From positions 3,312 to 9,041 of the forward strand of contig DADN01000315.1 of the NCBI GenBank assembly GCA_002509665.1: a stretch of DNA of 5,730 nt, given 5' to 3'. Origin of the DNA: Methanobacterium sp. UBA8. GTDB lineage: Archaea > Methanobacteriota > Methanobacteria > Methanobacteriales > Methanobacteriaceae. A program made the position numbers and the translations under genes. Shown here piece by piece: positions 5,712 to 5,730 of this stretch (within the stretch, counting starts at the first letter, position 1; each line of letters opens with the position of its first letter). Under the pieces are notes generated by a model. The model saw nothing but the letters and a program-made list of their open reading frames with translations, was not told the DNA's origin and searched no databases.

Positions 5712-5730
5712 GACTATCAACCTGTAATTA

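Overview
The window comes from an AT-rich archaeon, most likely a methanogen of the Methanobacteriales (Methanobacterium-like). The evidence is an archaeal-type nascent polypeptide-associated complex (NAC) protein next to a TGT-type PUA-domain protein, archaeal TATA-box promoters, strong GGAGGTGA-type ribosome binding sites, and an archaeal bifunctional ArgJ. All recognised genes lie on the + strand. The genus is inferred from gene order and sequence style, not from a search.

Layout. Positions 1-2500 hold four tightly packed genes: the 3' part of a PUA-domain RNA-binding protein, nac, a calcineurin-like metallophosphoesterase, and a Zc3h12a-type NYN ribonuclease that starts with TTG. Their junctions are a 4-base overlap, an exact abutment and a second 4-base overlap, so translation is probably coupled. 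After 48 bases and a strong ribosome binding site comes a 401-residue protein (2549-3754). It contains two copies of a palm-like nucleotide-cyclase / GTP cyclohydrolase III-like domain, the first degenerate and the second carrying a GGDDF motif, followed by a two-helix membrane anchor. A separate promoter then drives a small Ser/Thr/Asn-rich membrane-anchored surface protein (3843-4196). After a hairpin and a short spacer comes argJ (4302-5495), for arginine biosynthesis. The last 235 bases are non-coding. They contain a double palindrome ending in an intrinsic-terminator-like T-tract, and two extra decayed copies of the 3' end of argJ.

How the genes may work together. PUA protein, NAC and NYN nuclease point to RNA handling and nascent-chain handling at the ribosome. 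The phosphodiesterase-family enzyme, the nuclease with a duplicated uncharacterised C-terminal domain, and the membrane-anchored cyclase-like protein form a possible nucleotide-signalling set: a maker, a breaker and a responder. That reading is inference from family membership and gene order. ArgJ is ordinary housekeeping metabolism and appears to have its own transcription unit.
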